In this document: piece by piece, positions 27,579-37,691 of the stretch
Layout of the letters: each line of letters opens with the position of its first letter
How positions within the stretch are numbered: position 1 is the stretch's first letter
Source: Herbaspirillum rhizosphaerae
GTDB taxonomy: Bacteria > Pseudomonadota > Gammaproteobacteria > Burkholderiales > Burkholderiaceae_D
DNA length: 64,000 nt
Assembly: GCF_001189965.1 (NCBI RefSeq)
Contig: NZ_LFLU01000019.1
Coordinates: 1-64,000, forward strand
Reading direction: 5' to 3'
The notes under the pieces: generated by a model
What the model was told of the DNA's origin: nothing
Database searches by the model: none
Seen by the model: the letters and a program-made list of their open reading frames with translations, nothing else
Translations under genes and position numbers: made by a program

Positions 27579-27937
27579 GTCCCCACGCCCGCCAGTAATG
27601 GTCAAGCGGGAGACTATAGAAAATCGATCTTACGAAAGATATGGGCTTTTATCGAAAACCAAAATGATCGGAAATAATTTTTCCAAAAATCGGAAGGAAT
27701 TCTATTTTGTAGAAAAAAGAGGTTTCATGCATTTTATTAATTCTAATTTCATAACTAATACTTATCGTATTTACATTGCTCCTGCTTGAACTGTGCAGCG
27801 ATGGACTTTTTTCCCAGCAATAGATCTGCCGCGACATCCTTAAATATCGAATGGTATTGGAAGGATGCCGGGCCATCGAAAAGAAACTGCTTTCTTTTCT
27901 CTATGAAATGGAGGGTATCGCCGAGTACGGTGAAAGT
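27579..27937. other. AT-rich region upstream of tpsA
   Basis: This 359-bp stretch must hold the tpsA promoter. A TATAGT (minus strand, 27613-27618) is a possible -10 box but no good -35 lies at the right distance. A perfect but GC-poor hairpin GAAAAGAAA/TTTCTTTTC lies at 27878-27899, just after the LysR gene, and may end its transcript. No gene was seen. Confidence 0.35.
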
Positions 27938-28828
27938 TCAGATGTTCCTGAATGCGTTCTGCAGCCAATCGATGAATGCATCCACCTCCGGCCGCTCGCG
28001 AATCTGCTTCTCGTACACCACGTAATAGGCATGCGGCGGCGTGCGCAGACGGATATCGAACAATTCGACGATTTCGCCGCGGGCCAGCAGTTCTTCGGCG
28101 AAATGCTGGCGCGTGAGGCCAACGCCGTAGCCGTGGCGCACCGATTCCAGCAGCAGGCCGAGGTCGTCGACGCGCAGGCCGGTGGACGGCTCCGGCCAGT
28201 CTTTCAGGCCGGCGGCTTCGAACCATGGCTGCCAGGGTTCCAGCGCGGAACGCAGCAGGTTGGCATGCTGCAGGTCTTGCGGCGTCTTCAGTGGAGCGAT
28301 GGTCTTGAGGTAGGCCGGGCTGGCGACGGCGAAGGCCGGTTCTTCAAACAGTTTTTCGGTGACGAAATTGGGATAGTTGCCGGCGCCGAAACGGATCTCG
28401 ACATCGCTTTCGGACAGGCTCAGGTCGTACAGCGGCACCGACAGATACATCTCGACCGTGATGTCGGGAAAGCGCTGCGTGAACTCGGCAATACGCGGCA
28501 CCAGCAGGTGGCGGGCGAAGGTCGGCGGCAGCATGATCTTGACCTTGGGCTGCACCGTGGCGTTGCGATGCGGCATCGGGAAATCGGTCAGCGTGCGCAG
28601 CGCAGAACGCACCACATCGAGATAGCGGCGACCGAATTCCGACAGGCCGATGGAACGGCCGTCGCGATAAAACAGGCGCTCGCCGACGAAGTCTTCCAGC
28701 AGGCGAATCCGGTGCGACAGCGCCGAGGGCGTGATGCAGAGTTCTTCGGCCGCGACGGCGAAGGAGTTGTGACGCGCCGCAGCTTCGAATGCTGAAAGGG
28801 CATGGACGGGAGGGAGGCGTGTTGCCAT
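27938..28828 (-). CDS. LysR-family regulator, GcvA-like
   Basis: The 296-residue protein starts MATRLPPVHALSAFEAAARH, typical of the GcvA/AmpR branch, with helix-turn-helix AAEELCITPSALSHRIRLLE and an effector domain to the C-terminus. A longer frame adds 19 residues that do not align with the family, so 28828 is chosen. It lies 113 bp downstream of the FAD-linked dehydrogenase gene on the same strand and may regulate it. Inducer unknown. Confidence 0.87.
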   Translation of the reverse strand: MATRLPPVHALSAFEAAARHNSFAVAAEELCITPSALSHRIRLLEDFVGERLFYRDGRSIGLSEFGRRYLDVVRSALRTLTDFPMPHRNATVQPKVKIMLPPTFARHLLVPRIAEFTQRFPDITVEMYLSVPLYDLSLSESDVEIRFGAGNYPNFVTEKLFEEPAFAVASPAYLKTIAPLKTPQDLQHANLLRSALEPWQPWFEAAGLKDWPEPSTGLRVDDLGLLLESVRHGYGVGLTRQHFAEELLARGEIVELFDIRLRTPPHAYYVVYEKQIRERPEVDAFIDWLQNAFRNI

Positions 28829-28941
28829 GTCTTGTTTTACCTGCTGTTGTGCTGTTGCGCTGTTGTAATGCGGGACCGCCGTCATGTTCGATGCGCGTCC
28901 CGGTGTCCTGCCTGACGATGTTTAAACGACGATACGTCTGA

Positions 28942-30351
28942 TTACCAGCGCACGATCTTGCCGGGGTTCATGATGTTCTTCGGATCGAGCGCGTGCTTGA
29001 TGGCGCGCATGACATCGATGGCGCCCTCGCCGTGCTCCTGCACGAGGAAGTCCATCTTGTGCAGGCCGACGCCATGCTCGCCGGTGCAAGTGCCGTCCAT
29101 TTCCAGCGCGCGTGCCACCATGCGTGCGTTGACGCCTTCGGCGCGGGCGATGTCGGCCGGATCGTTGGGATCGACCATCATCTGCACATGGAAATTGCCG
29201 TCGCCGACGTGGCCGATGATGGCGTGGATCAGGCCCTGCGATTCGCAATCGGCCTTGGTCTCCAGCACACATTCGGCCAGGCGTGAAATCGGCACGCAGC
29301 AGTCGGTGGAAATCGCGCGTGCGCCCGGGCGCAGTTGCAGCAGCGCAAAGTAGGCGTTATGACGTGCGGTCCACAAACGCGTGCGATCTTCCGGACGCGT
29401 AGCCCATTCGAAGCCGGTCGCGTTGTTGTCGTTGGCGAGTTCTTGCACCATCTCGGCCTGCTCTTTGACGCCGTTCTCGCTGCCATGGAATTCAAACAGC
29501 AGCAAGGGATTCTCGGGCAAGCTCATCTTGTCGTGGGCATTGATGGCCTTGACGCCGTTTTCGTCGAGCAGCTCGACGCGCGCCAGCGGCACGCCGACCT
29601 GGATCGCCTGGATCACGGTGTTGACGGCATCGGCCACGCTGGGGAAAGAACAGATGGCGGCGGAGACGGCTTCCGGTTGCGGATAGAGGCGCACGGTGAC
29701 TTCCGTGATGATGCCGAGCGTGCCTTCGCTGCCGACATAGACGCGGGTCAGATCGTAGCCTGCGGACGATTTCTTGGCGCGGGTGCCGGTCTTGATGATG
29801 TTGCCGTCGGCGGTGACCACCGTCAGCGCCAGCGTGTTTTCGCGCATGGTGCCGTAGCGCACGGCGTTGGTGCCGGAAGCGCGGGTCGATGCCATGCCGC
29901 CGATGGAAGCGTCGGCGCCCGGATCGATCGGGAAGAACAGACCGCTGTCCTTGATTTCCTGATTCAGCTGTTTGCGCGTGACGCCGGCCTGTACGGTAGC
30001 GGTCAGGTCTTCGCCGTTGACGGCCAGCACCTGATTCATCTGCGACAGGTCGATGGTGATGCCGCCTTGCAGCGCCAGCACGTGGCCTTCCAGCGAAGTG
30101 CCGGTACCGTACGGGATCACTGGGATTTCATAGCTGCTGCACAGCTTGATGAAGGCGGCGACTTCCTCGGTGGTGTGCGCGAACACGACGGCGTCGGGCA
30201 GCATCGGATCGTAGGAGGATTCATCGCGGCCGTGATGCTCGCGCATGGCCTGCGTAGTGGAGAAGCGATTGCCGAACAAGGCCTGCAAGGATGTCAGCAG
30301 CGCCTCGGGAACGGGCTTGCGCAGTTTCTGCGCATCAACGATATGGTTCAT
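28942..30351 (-). CDS. FAD-linked D-2-hydroxyacid (D-lactate-type) dehydrogenase
   Basis: The 469-residue enzyme has an N-terminal PCMH FAD domain (VIPYGTGTSLEGHV; DPGADASIGGMASTRASGTN; VYVGSEGTLGIITEVTVRLYP) and a C-terminal FAD-oxidase domain with HVGDGNFHVQMMVD and GEHGVGLHKMDFL. It resembles the D-lactate dehydrogenase (cytochrome) branch rather than GlcD, to which it is a distant paralogue in this window. The start MNHIVDAQ at 30351 follows a GAGAGA site. A LysR gene lies downstream. Confidence 0.88.
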   Translation of the reverse strand: MNHIVDAQKLRKPVPEALLTSLQALFGNRFSTTQAMREHHGRDESSYDPMLPDAVVFAHTTEEVAAFIKLCSSYEIPVIPYGTGTSLEGHVLALQGGITIDLSQMNQVLAVNGEDLTATVQAGVTRKQLNQEIKDSGLFFPIDPGADASIGGMASTRASGTNAVRYGTMRENTLALTVVTADGNIIKTGTRAKKSSAGYDLTRVYVGSEGTLGIITEVTVRLYPQPEAVSAAICSFPSVADAVNTVIQAIQVGVPLARVELLDENGVKAINAHDKMSLPENPLLLFEFHGSENGVKEQAEMVQELANDNNATGFEWATRPEDRTRLWTARHNAYFALLQLRPGARAISTDCCVPISRLAECVLETKADCESQGLIHAIIGHVGDGNFHVQMMVDPNDPADIARAEGVNARMVARALEMDGTCTGEHGVGLHKMDFLVQEHGEGAIDVMRAIKHALDPKNIMNPGKIVRW

Positions 30352-30577
30352 TGCTTGTCTCTCTGTCTGTTGGAATAGTGACGCAAGGGAATATCCTTCT
30401 ATGCCGGATTGCAGCAAAACATGCACTAAAACTCCGGCGCAGCGGCCTTCTCTCTCGTCAAAACCTCTATGGGATTTTACTCTCTTGCTGCAGACATATT
30501 TTATATTTGTCTGACAACTTGAGCTTTAAACGCCAATTTTTGGCCTATCCTTGAGATTTTTGTTTGCAGAGAAAAGC

Positions 30578-31141
30578 ATGGGCAATCGACTTTCCAAAAT
30601 CGCGACGCGCACCGGCGACGACGGCAGCACCGGACTCGGCGACGGCAGCCGCACGGCGAAAGATCATCCGCGCATTCACGCACTGGGCGAGGTGGACGAA
30701 CTCAATTCGCATCTCGGCCTGCTGCTGTGCGAAGACTTGCCGGCGAGCTTGCGCGAGGAATTGCTGGTGATCCAGCATGACTTGTTCGACCTGGGCGGCG
30801 AGCTGTGCATTCCCGGTTACAGTCTGATCGCGGACGCCCAGGTTGCGCGGCTGGATGCGCTGCTGGAGAAGTACAACGCCGACCTGCCGCCGCTGAAAGA
30901 ATTCATCCTGCCCGGCGGCTCACGCGCGGCGGCGCAGATGCACGTGTGCCGCACCGTCTGCCGCCGCGCCGAACGGGCGGTAGTGACGCTGGCGCAAGCA
31001 GATGCGGTGAATCCGCAGCCGCGGCAATATCTGAATCGCTTGTCGGATCTGTGCTTCGTGCTGTCGCGTGTGCTCAATCGCTACGCGGGCGGCAGCGACG
31101 TACTGTGGCAAAAGGGTCGTACTGAAGACGAAAAGCAGTAA
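30578..31141 (+). CDS. Cob(I)alamin adenosyltransferase, PduO type
   Basis: The 187-residue protein starts MGNRLSKIATRTGDDGSTGL, the ATP-binding signature of PduO-type adenosyltransferases, and has FILPGGS and CRTVCRRAERAVV in the active-site helix and NRLSDLCFVLSRVLN at the end. It transfers adenosyl from ATP to cobalamin to make coenzyme B12. The ATG at 30578 is preferred over an upstream TTG because it starts at the conserved motif. It stands alone, convergent with dxs, with a shared terminator between them. Confidence 0.93.
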   Translation: MGNRLSKIATRTGDDGSTGLGDGSRTAKDHPRIHALGEVDELNSHLGLLLCEDLPASLREELLVIQHDLFDLGGELCIPGYSLIADAQVARLDALLEKYNADLPPLKEFILPGGSRAAAQMHVCRTVCRRAERAVVTLAQADAVNPQPRQYLNRLSDLCFVLSRVLNRYAGGSDVLWQKGRTEDEKQ

Positions 31142-31154
31142 TGATATAAATCAA

Positions 31155-31185
31155 ATAAAAAAAGCGGCTGAAGCCGTTTTTTTTA
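31155..31185. terminator. Bidirectional terminator between the adenosyltransferase gene and dxs
   Basis: CGGCTGAAGCCG forms the stem, with seven A residues before and eight T residues after, so it can work on both strands. Confidence 0.85.
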
Positions 31186-31210
31186 CACCGTCATTCAGGT
31201 TTCAACCTAC

Positions 31211-33073
31211 TCAGCCGTTGTTGACCACCAGACGCGGCTCATCCTTGCCGAAGCGCTGCACGATCGAAGCAGCAATGCCCGCACTATCCAGGCCGCAAGC
31301 AGCCAGCAGTTGCGCGGCGTCGCCGTGATCGATGAAGCGATCCGGCAAACCCAGGTGCAGGATAGGCTTGACGATGCCGGCTTCGGCCAGCGCTTCTGCC
31401 ACGGCAGCGCCGGCGCCACCCATGATGCAGCCTTCTTCCACCGTCACCAGCGCATCGTGGCCGGCAGCCAGTTGCTTGACCAGTTCGATGTCGAGCGGTT
31501 TGATGAAACGCATGTTGGCGACGGTGGCGTTGAGCTTGTCGCCCGCAGCCAGCGCCGGTGCGACCATGGTGCCGAAGGCCAGGATCGCGATCCCCTTGCC
31601 TTCGCGGCGCACTTCGCCTTTGCCCAGCGGGATCGTGGTCAAGGTCTTCTCGACCGCGACGCCGGTGCCGGATCCGCGCGGATAACGCACCGAGGCAGGG
31701 CCTTTGTAGGCGAAGGCGGTCGACAGCATCTGGCGGCATTCGTTTTCATCCGAGGCAGCCATGACGACCATGTTCGGGATGCAGCGCAGGAAGGCAAGGT
31801 CGTAGTTGCCCGCGTGCGTGGCGCCGTCGGCGCCGACCAGGCCGGCGCGGTCCAGCGCAAAGGTGACGTCGAGGTTTTGCAGCGCGACGTCGTGGATCAG
31901 TTGATCGTAGGCGCGTTGCAGGAAGGTCGAGTAAATCGCCACCACCGGCTTCAAACCTTCGCAGGCCATACCGGCGGCAAAGGTGACGGCGTGCTGTTCG
32001 GCGATGCCGACGTCGTAATAGCGATCAGGGAATTTCTGTTCGAACTTGACCATGCCCGAGCCTTCGCGCATGGCCGGCGTGATGCCGACCAGGGTCTTGT
32101 CTTGCGCGGCCATGTCGCACAGCCATTCGCCGAAGACCTGCGTATAGGTCAGCTTGCTGGCCGCGGCAGGCTTGATGCCTTCGGCCGGGTTGAACTTGCC
32201 GGGGCCGTGATACAGCACCGGATCGGCTTCGGCCAGCTTGTAACCCTGGCCTTTTTTGGTGACCACGTGCAGGAATTGCGGTCCCTTGAGGTTCTTCAGG
32301 TTTTGCAGCGTCGGGATCAGCGAATCGAGGTCGTGGCCGTCGATCGGGCCGATGTAGTTGAAGCCGAATTCCTCGAACATGGTGGCCGGGACGATCATGC
32401 CCTTGGCGTGTTCTTCCAGGCGCTTGGCCAGCTCCAGCATCGGCGCCGGCAGCATGGACTTGCCGACGTTCTTGGCCTTGGCGTAGAACTGTCCGGACAT
32501 CAGGCGCGCCAGGTAGCGATTGAGCGCACCGACCGGCGGCGAAATCGACATGTCGTTGTCGTTGAGGATCACCAGCAGGTTGACGTCTTCGCAGATGCCG
32601 GCGTTGTTCATCGCTTCGAAGGCCATGCCGGCGGTCATCGCACCGTCGCCGATGACGGCGATGGCGTGGCGGTCTTCACCCTTGGTCTTGGCGGCCAGCG
32701 CCATGCCGAGCGCGGCGGAAATCGAGGTCGAGGAATGCGCCGTGCCGAAGGTGTCGTATTCGCTCTCGGCGCGGCGCGGGAAACCCGAAATGCCGTCGAA
32801 CTGGCGCAGCGTCGACATCTGGTCGCGGCGGCCGGTGAGGATCTTGTGCGGATAGGTCTGGTGGCCGACATCCCAGACGATGCGGTCTTCCGGCGTGTTG
32901 AAGACGTAATGCAGGGCAATCGTCAATTCCACCGTGCCGAGATTGGACGAGAGATGTCCGCCGGTCTTCGACACCGAGTCAAGCACGAAGGCGCGCAGCT
33001 CGTCAGCCAATGGCTTCAACTGGGTGCGCGGGAGTTGCCGCAGATCGGCTGGACTGTTTATCGTATTAAGCAT
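31211..33073 (-). CDS. dxs: 1-deoxy-D-xylulose-5-phosphate synthase
   Basis: The 620-residue transketolase-like enzyme condenses pyruvate and glyceraldehyde 3-phosphate, the first step of the MEP isoprenoid pathway. Visible features are [17 protein letters not shown] with the early His region, the thiamine diphosphate motif [16 protein letters not shown], the central [15 protein letters not shown] and the C-terminal transketolase domain ending in [15 protein letters not shown]. Length is normal. It follows ispA and xseB on the same strand with a gap of 113 bp, an arrangement common in Proteobacteria. Confidence 0.97.
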   Translation of the reverse strand: MLNTINSPADLRQLPRTQLKPLADELRAFVLDSVSKTGGHLSSNLGTVELTIALHYVFNTPEDRIVWDVGHQTYPHKILTGRRDQMSTLRQFDGISGFPRRAESEYDTFGTAHSSTSISAALGMALAAKTKGEDRHAIAVIGDGAMTAGMAFEAMNNAGICEDVNLLVILNDNDMSISPPVGALNRYLARLMSGQFYAKAKNVGKSMLPAPMLELAKRLEEHAKGMIVPATMFEEFGFNYIGPIDGHDLDSLIPTLQNLKNLKGPQFLHVVTKKGQGYKLAEADPVLYHGPGKFNPAEGIKPAAASKLTYTQVFGEWLCDMAAQDKTLVGITPAMREGSGMVKFEQKFPDRYYDVGIAEQHAVTFAAGMACEGLKPVVAIYSTFLQRAYDQLIHDVALQNLDVTFALDRAGLVGADGATHAGNYDLAFLRCIPNMVVMAASDENECRQMLSTAFAYKGPASVRYPRGSGTGVAVEKTLTTIPLGKGEVRREGKGIAILAFGTMVAPALAAGDKLNATVANMRFIKPLDIELVKQLAAGHDALVTVEEGCIMGGAGAAVAEALAEAGIVKPILHLGLPDRFIDHGDAAQLLAACGLDSAGIAASIVQRFGKDEPRLVVNNG

Positions 33074-33186
33074 GCTGGGTTGATCACCGTTAATTTGCTA
33101 CTGCGAAGATGGCGTGGACCGGTCATGTTATTTTGCTGCGGTCACTGCTTTCTTCGTACTCTTTGTTCTCTTCTCTTCGCTATCTT

Positions 33187-34098
33187 TTATGCCTTGCGCT
33201 GCACGATCAGGTCGGCCAACTCGTGCAGGCGGCGCGCCTTGTCGCCGAACTGCTCCAGCGCCCGGTGCGCATCGCCGCGCAGCTTTTCCGCCAGCGCCTG
33301 CGATTCGTTCAGACCGAGGATCGATACATAGGTCGGCTTGTTGTCGGCGGCATCCTTGCCGGCGGTCTTGCCGAGCGTGGCGGAATCCGCCGTCGCATCG
33401 AGAATATCGTCCACCACCTGGAACGCCAGGCCGATGGCGCCGGCGTAGGCCTCCAGCGCAGCCGCTTCCGCCGCCGACAGCAACTTGCCGCTGTAGGCGC
33501 CGAGCAAGATCGATGCACGCAACAACGCTCCTGTTTTGAGCCTGTGCATCTGTTCCAGTTCCGCCAGCGACAAGGTCATGCCGACGCTGGCCAGATCGAT
33601 GGCCTGGCCGCCGCACATACCCGCCGAACCTGCAGCCACGGCCAGCAGATGCACCATCTTCAGCTGACGCGCGGCCTGCTGTTCATCAACCATCTCCGCC
33701 AGCACGGCAAACGCCTGCGCCTGCAAGGCGTCGCCCACCAGCAAGGCGGTCGCTTCGTCGTATTTGACGTGGACGGTGGGCTTGCCGCGGCGCAAGGCGT
33801 CGTCGTCCATGCAGGGCATGTCGTCATGCACCAGCGAATAGACGTGGATCATTTCGACCGCAGCGGCGGAGCGCGCCAGCAATTGCTCCGGAGCATCGAA
33901 CAGTTCTCCGGCCGCGTAGACCAGCAGCGGACGCACGCGCTTGCCGCCGTCCAGTGCGGTGTAACGCATGGCCTGGTGCAGGCGGGCCGGCATGTGGGCT
34001 TCCGGCGGCAGGTAGGTGTCGAGCGTGGTTTCCATGTCGGCCTGGATATACTGCATCCAGTCTAGGAAGGACGAAGTGGCACCGACTCTGGCGTTCAT
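33187..34098 (-). CDS. ispA: Farnesyl diphosphate synthase (short-chain polyprenyl synthase)
   Basis: The 303-residue enzyme has the first Asp-rich motif DDMPCMDDD at 92-100, preceded by GGKRVRPLL, and the second Asp-rich motif in FQVVDDILD near 235. It makes farnesyl diphosphate for quinones and undecaprenyl carrier. The gene overlaps xseB by four bases (ATGA) and precedes dxs, so isoprenoid supply is co-transcribed with the exonuclease VII small subunit. Confidence 0.95.
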   Translation of the reverse strand: MNARVGATSSFLDWMQYIQADMETTLDTYLPPEAHMPARLHQAMRYTALDGGKRVRPLLVYAAGELFDAPEQLLARSAAAVEMIHVYSLVHDDMPCMDDDALRRGKPTVHVKYDEATALLVGDALQAQAFAVLAEMVDEQQAARQLKMVHLLAVAAGSAGMCGGQAIDLASVGMTLSLAELEQMHRLKTGALLRASILLGAYSGKLLSAAEAAALEAYAGAIGLAFQVVDDILDATADSATLGKTAGKDAADNKPTYVSILGLNESQALAEKLRGDAHRALEQFGDKARRLHELADLIVQRKA

Positions 34099-34352
34099 TC
34101 GCGCTCCTCATCGTCGGAGGAGCCGGCCGCCAGCGGCTTGAGCATGTCGCCTTCGAGCACCTTGACCTGGCTGTCGACCTTGTCCAGCTGGGCGGCGCAG
34201 AACTTGACCAGTTCGGCGCCGCGCTTGTATGCCGCCACGGATGCTTCCAGCGGCAGTTCGCCCGCTTCCATCTGGACGACCAGTTGCTCCAGCTCTTCCA
34301 TGGCTTCTTCAAACGAGGCGGGCGAGCTGGCTTTGACAGGATTCTTTGGCAT
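34095..34352 (-). CDS. xseB: Exodeoxyribonuclease VII small subunit
   Basis: The 85-residue protein has the XseB core SFEEAMEELEQLVVQMEAGE, then LPLEASVAAYKRGAELVKFC, a helical hairpin that binds the large XseA subunit. Exonuclease VII degrades single-stranded DNA. First gene of xseB-ispA-dxs, divergent from the Rieske oxygenase gene. Confidence 0.94.
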   Translation of the reverse strand: MPKNPVKASSPASFEEAMEELEQLVVQMEAGELPLEASVAAYKRGAELVKFCAAQLDKVDSQVKVLEGDMLKPLAAGSSDDEERE

Positions 34353-34575
34353 AGTGGCTGATTTCGAATATAGCCCGTTATTTTAGTTCAAACCGCCACA
34401 GATAGGCGTCCGAACGCGAACTTGATCGTCATTTACGCGGTCGAACGCCCCAGATAACCCGGTTTTATGGTACTATCCGCGGTTCTGTCCAAAATTTCCT
34501 CTTCATATTATTTGAACCCAGGTTTTTGCGGATTCTTTCTCTCTTAGGTTGGTGCAAATTAATTTGGGGGCGGGG

Positions 34576-35694
34576 ATGTCCGATCTTGCTACTTTTGCCA
34601 AACTGGCGCGCTCAAACGCGCAATTGCCAGTAGACGTCTATTTTGACGCGGCGCTTTTCAAGCGCGAAATTCACCAATTGTTTCAGAAGGGCCCGCGTTA
34701 CGCCGGCCATGAATTGATGGTGCCCAATGTCGGCGACTATGCAACGCTGCCATGGGAAAACGAAGGTCGCATGCTGGTGCGCAACGCGCAAGGCATCGAT
34801 CTGCTTTCCAACGTCTGTCGCCACCGTCAAGCCAAAATGCTGGACGGCCGCGGCAATGCGCGCAATATCGTCTGCCCGCTGCATCGTTGGACCTACGATC
34901 TCAAGGGCGACCTGATCGGCGCGCCGCATTTCGGCGAAACGCCGTGCCTGAACCTGTCCAAAACGCCTTTGCAAAACTGGAACGGCCTGCTGTTCGAGAA
35001 CAACGGCAAGGACGGCGTCGATGTCGCCAAACAACTCCAGCAACTGGGCGTGAGCAAGGACCTGGATTTTTCCGGCTATCTGTTCGATCACGTCGAAGTC
35101 CACGAATGCGATTACAACTGGAAGACTTTCATCGAAGTCTATCTGGAGGATTATCACGTCGAGCCTTTCCATCCCGGTCTCGGCAGCTTCGTCAGCTGCG
35201 ACGACCTGAAATGGGAATTCGGCAAGAACTACAGCGTGCAGACCGTGGGCGTCAATCACGGCCTGGCCAAGTCCGGTTCGCCGACTTACAAGAAGTGGCA
35301 GGAGCAGGTGCTGCGCTTCGGCAACGGCCAACCGCCGAAGTATGGCGCGATCTGGCTGACGCTGTATCCGAACATCATGGTCGAGTGGTATCCGCATGTG
35401 CTGGTGGTATCGACGCTGTGGCCAAGCGGCCCGCAAAAGACCACCAACGTGGTCGAGTTCTACTATCCGGAAGAAATCGCCCTGTTCGAACGCGAGATGG
35501 TCGAAGCCGAACGCGCCGCCTACATGGAGACCTGCGTCGAGGACGACGAGATCGCCCTGCGCATGGATGCCGGTCGGCGTATACTGATGGATCGCGGCAC
35601 CAGTGAAGTCGGTCCGTACCAGTCGCCGATGGAAGACGGCATGCAGCACTTCCACGAATGGTACCGGTCGCAGATAGCGGTGCAAGAGAACTGA
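34576..35694 (+). CDS. Rieske non-haem iron oxygenase, alpha-subunit family
   Basis: The 372-residue protein has a Rieske 2Fe-2S motif with ligands Cys81, His83, Cys100 and His103 (CRHRQ and CPLHRW) and a catalytic domain with the mononuclear iron site in YLEDYHVEPFHP near residue 200. No beta subunit or reductase gene is adjacent, so electrons must come from elsewhere. The ATG at 34576 follows a G-rich site; an upstream TTG is less likely. It diverges from xseB-ispA-dxs. I recall the same neighbourhood in related Betaproteobacteria, which may hint at a role with an isoprenoid or lipid, but the substrate is unknown. Confidence 0.88.
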   Translation: MSDLATFAKLARSNAQLPVDVYFDAALFKREIHQLFQKGPRYAGHELMVPNVGDYATLPWENEGRMLVRNAQGIDLLSNVCRHRQAKMLDGRGNARNIVCPLHRWTYDLKGDLIGAPHFGETPCLNLSKTPLQNWNGLLFENNGKDGVDVAKQLQQLGVSKDLDFSGYLFDHVEVHECDYNWKTFIEVYLEDYHVEPFHPGLGSFVSCDDLKWEFGKNYSVQTVGVNHGLAKSGSPTYKKWQEQVLRFGNGQPPKYGAIWLTLYPNIMVEWYPHVLVVSTLWPSGPQKTTNVVEFYYPEEIALFEREMVEAERAAYMETCVEDDEIALRMDAGRRILMDRGTSEVGPYQSPMEDGMQHFHEWYRSQIAVQEN

Positions 35695-35827
35695 ATCCCC
35701 TGGAGCAAACATGCAGAAAGCACCGAAGATGCGATGGTCACGATGTAGTCTCACAACATCCGTAACATTGACGACATCGGCAGCTTCAACCGAATTCTGC
35801 ATCACCTCCGACTAACGCAATATCCGA

Positions 35828-35866
35828 AGGCAGCGCCGGCACCAGCTCGCGCTGCCTGTTTTTTTG
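35828..35866 (+). terminator. Rho-independent terminator after the Rieske gene
   Basis: GGCAGCGC and GCGCTGCC form a perfect 8-bp stem with a 12-base loop, followed by TGTTTTTTT. Confidence 0.8.
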
Positions 35867-35892
35867 TCATCGTTTTTGAATAGAGTACCGTC

Positions 35893-36807
35893 ATGCAATC
35901 CCTCTGGATGCTTGTTGCCTCCTTCCTGTTTTCCATCATGGGCGTCTGCGTCAAGCTGGCCGGCGATCATTACACCACCGCTGAAATCGTGCTCTGCCGC
36001 GGCATCGTCGGGGTCTCCTTCATTTACGGCCTGATCAGCATCAAGGGCGGCACGCTGAAGACCCCTTATCCGCGCGACCACATCATCCGCGGCGGCGTCG
36101 GCGTGATCTCGCTGTGGCTGTGGTTCTACTCCTTCAGCCTGCTGCCGGTGGCCACCGCCACCACGCTGAACTACATGTCCTCGATCTGGATCGCCGCGAT
36201 GCTGTTCGGCGTGGCCTGGTGGCAGGGCAAGAAGCGCTTCGAATGGGGCCTGGCCGGCACAGTGCTGCTGAGCTTCATCGGCGTGGCGCTGCTGCTGCGT
36301 CCGTCGATCAATCCGGACGAACTGTTCGGCGGCGTAATCGCCTTGTTCTCCGGCGTGCTGTCGGCGCTGGTCTACCTGCAGGTGCGCAAGCTCGGCCTGC
36401 TGGGCGAGCCGGAATATCGCGTCGTCTTCTATTTTTCTTTCACCGGCCTGCTGGCCGGGATCGCCGGCAGCATCGCCACCGGCCGCGTGCCGTTCTGGCA
36501 TGCGCACAGCCTCAAGGGCGTGGCGCTGATCCTGACCATCGGCCTGACTGCCACCATTGCGCAAATCGCCATGACGCGCGCCTATCGTCTCGGCAATACC
36601 CTGGTCACGGCCAACCTGCAATACACCGGCATCGTGTTTGCCAGCATCTGGGGTATGCTGATCTGGAAAGACGCGCCGGGCTGGCTGGGTTTTGCCGGCA
36701 TCGCCATCATTTTGATGAGCGGCATCGTCTCCACGTTCTACAATCAACGCTCGCAACAACCGTCCAAGAATCTGCCGGCGATCGATCCGATCGCCACTGA
36801 AGTTTAG
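35893..36807 (+). CDS. DMT-superfamily transporter (EamA family)
   Basis: The 304-residue inner-membrane protein has ten predicted helices in two EamA repeats, the first beginning LWMLVASFLFSIMGVCVKLA and the second near GGVIALFSGVLSALVYLQ. Members usually export amino acids, nucleotides or other metabolites; the substrate here cannot be read from sequence. It is separated by only eight bases from the sulfurtransferase gene, so both are probably one transcript, and a sulfur-containing metabolite is a possible but unproved cargo. Confidence 0.88.
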   Translation: MQSLWMLVASFLFSIMGVCVKLAGDHYTTAEIVLCRGIVGVSFIYGLISIKGGTLKTPYPRDHIIRGGVGVISLWLWFYSFSLLPVATATTLNYMSSIWIAAMLFGVAWWQGKKRFEWGLAGTVLLSFIGVALLLRPSINPDELFGGVIALFSGVLSALVYLQVRKLGLLGEPEYRVVFYFSFTGLLAGIAGSIATGRVPFWHAHSLKGVALILTIGLTATIAQIAMTRAYRLGNTLVTANLQYTGIVFASIWGMLIWKDAPGWLGFAGIAIILMSGIVSTFYNQRSQQPSKNLPAIDPIATEV

Positions 36808-36815
36808 GAAAAACC

Positions 36816-37676
36816 ATGACCTACGCTACCCTCATTTCCGCTGCCGAACTCGCCGCCCATGCAGGCGACGACAACCTGCTGATCGTCGACTGCCGCCACG
36901 ACCTGGCCAATCCCGATGCCGGCCTCGACGCCTATCGCGCCGGCCACATCCCGAACGCGCGCTTTGTCCATCTGGACCAGGTCATGTCCGGCGCCAAGAC
37001 CGGCAGCGACGGCAAATTCAAAGGCCGCCATCCGCTGCCGGAACGCCAGGATTTCATCGACGCCATGCGCGTCATCGGCGTCAACGCCAACACGCAAGTA
37101 GTTGCCTACGATGCACAAGGCGGCATGTATGCGGCGCGCCTGTGGTGGCTGCTGCGCTGGGTCGGCCATGTGCAAGTTGCCGTGCTGGACGGCGGCCTGC
37201 CGGCCTGGCAGGCGCAAGGCGGCGCGATCACGACAGATATGCCGGCAGCCACGCGCGGCGACTTGCAGGAACAGTCTTCACTGGTCACCGCCATCGACGT
37301 CGCCGGCGTGCTGGACAATCTCAGCAGCAAAGCCATGACCGTGGTGGACGCCCGCGCAGCAGATCGCTATCGCGGCGAGAACGAAACGCTGGACGCCGTC
37401 GGCGGCCATATCCCGGGTGCGAAAAACCGTTTCTTCAAGGACAACCTCGCCGCCGACGGCCGCTTCAAGTCGCCGGAAACACTGCGCGCCGAATGGAATG
37501 CTGTGATCGACAACCCGCAAACCGCCATCATGCAATGCGGCTCGGGCGTCACCGCCTGCCACAATCTGCTGGCATTGGAAGTCGCCGGCTTGCCGGGGGC
37601 GAAACTGTATCCTGGGTCGTGGAGCGAATGGAGTTCGGATTCTTCTCGTCCGGTCGCCACCGGTCCGCAGCCCTGA
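36816..37676 (+). CDS. sseA: 3-mercaptopyruvate/thiosulfate sulfurtransferase
   Basis: The 286-residue protein has two rhodanese domains. The inactive N-terminal one contains VDCRHDLAN and RFVHLDQV. The active C-terminal domain has Cys241 in CGSGVTAC, the loop type of 3-mercaptopyruvate sulfurtransferases (thiosulfate-specific enzymes usually have CRxGxT with other charges). It transfers sulfane sulfur to cyanide or thiols. It follows the DMT transporter gene and converges on the LysR gene at 37692. Confidence 0.9.
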   Translation: MTYATLISAAELAAHAGDDNLLIVDCRHDLANPDAGLDAYRAGHIPNARFVHLDQVMSGAKTGSDGKFKGRHPLPERQDFIDAMRVIGVNANTQVVAYDAQGGMYAARLWWLLRWVGHVQVAVLDGGLPAWQAQGGAITTDMPAATRGDLQEQSSLVTAIDVAGVLDNLSSKAMTVVDARAADRYRGENETLDAVGGHIPGAKNRFFKDNLAADGRFKSPETLRAEWNAVIDNPQTAIMQCGSGVTACHNLLALEVAGLPGAKLYPGSWSEWSSDSSRPVATGPQP

Positions 37677-37691
37677 CGGCAACGCAACAAT

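Noticed and set aside
31310..33331. 673-codon frame antisense to dxs
   Set aside because: Same shadow effect; dxs motifs on the other strand are complete.
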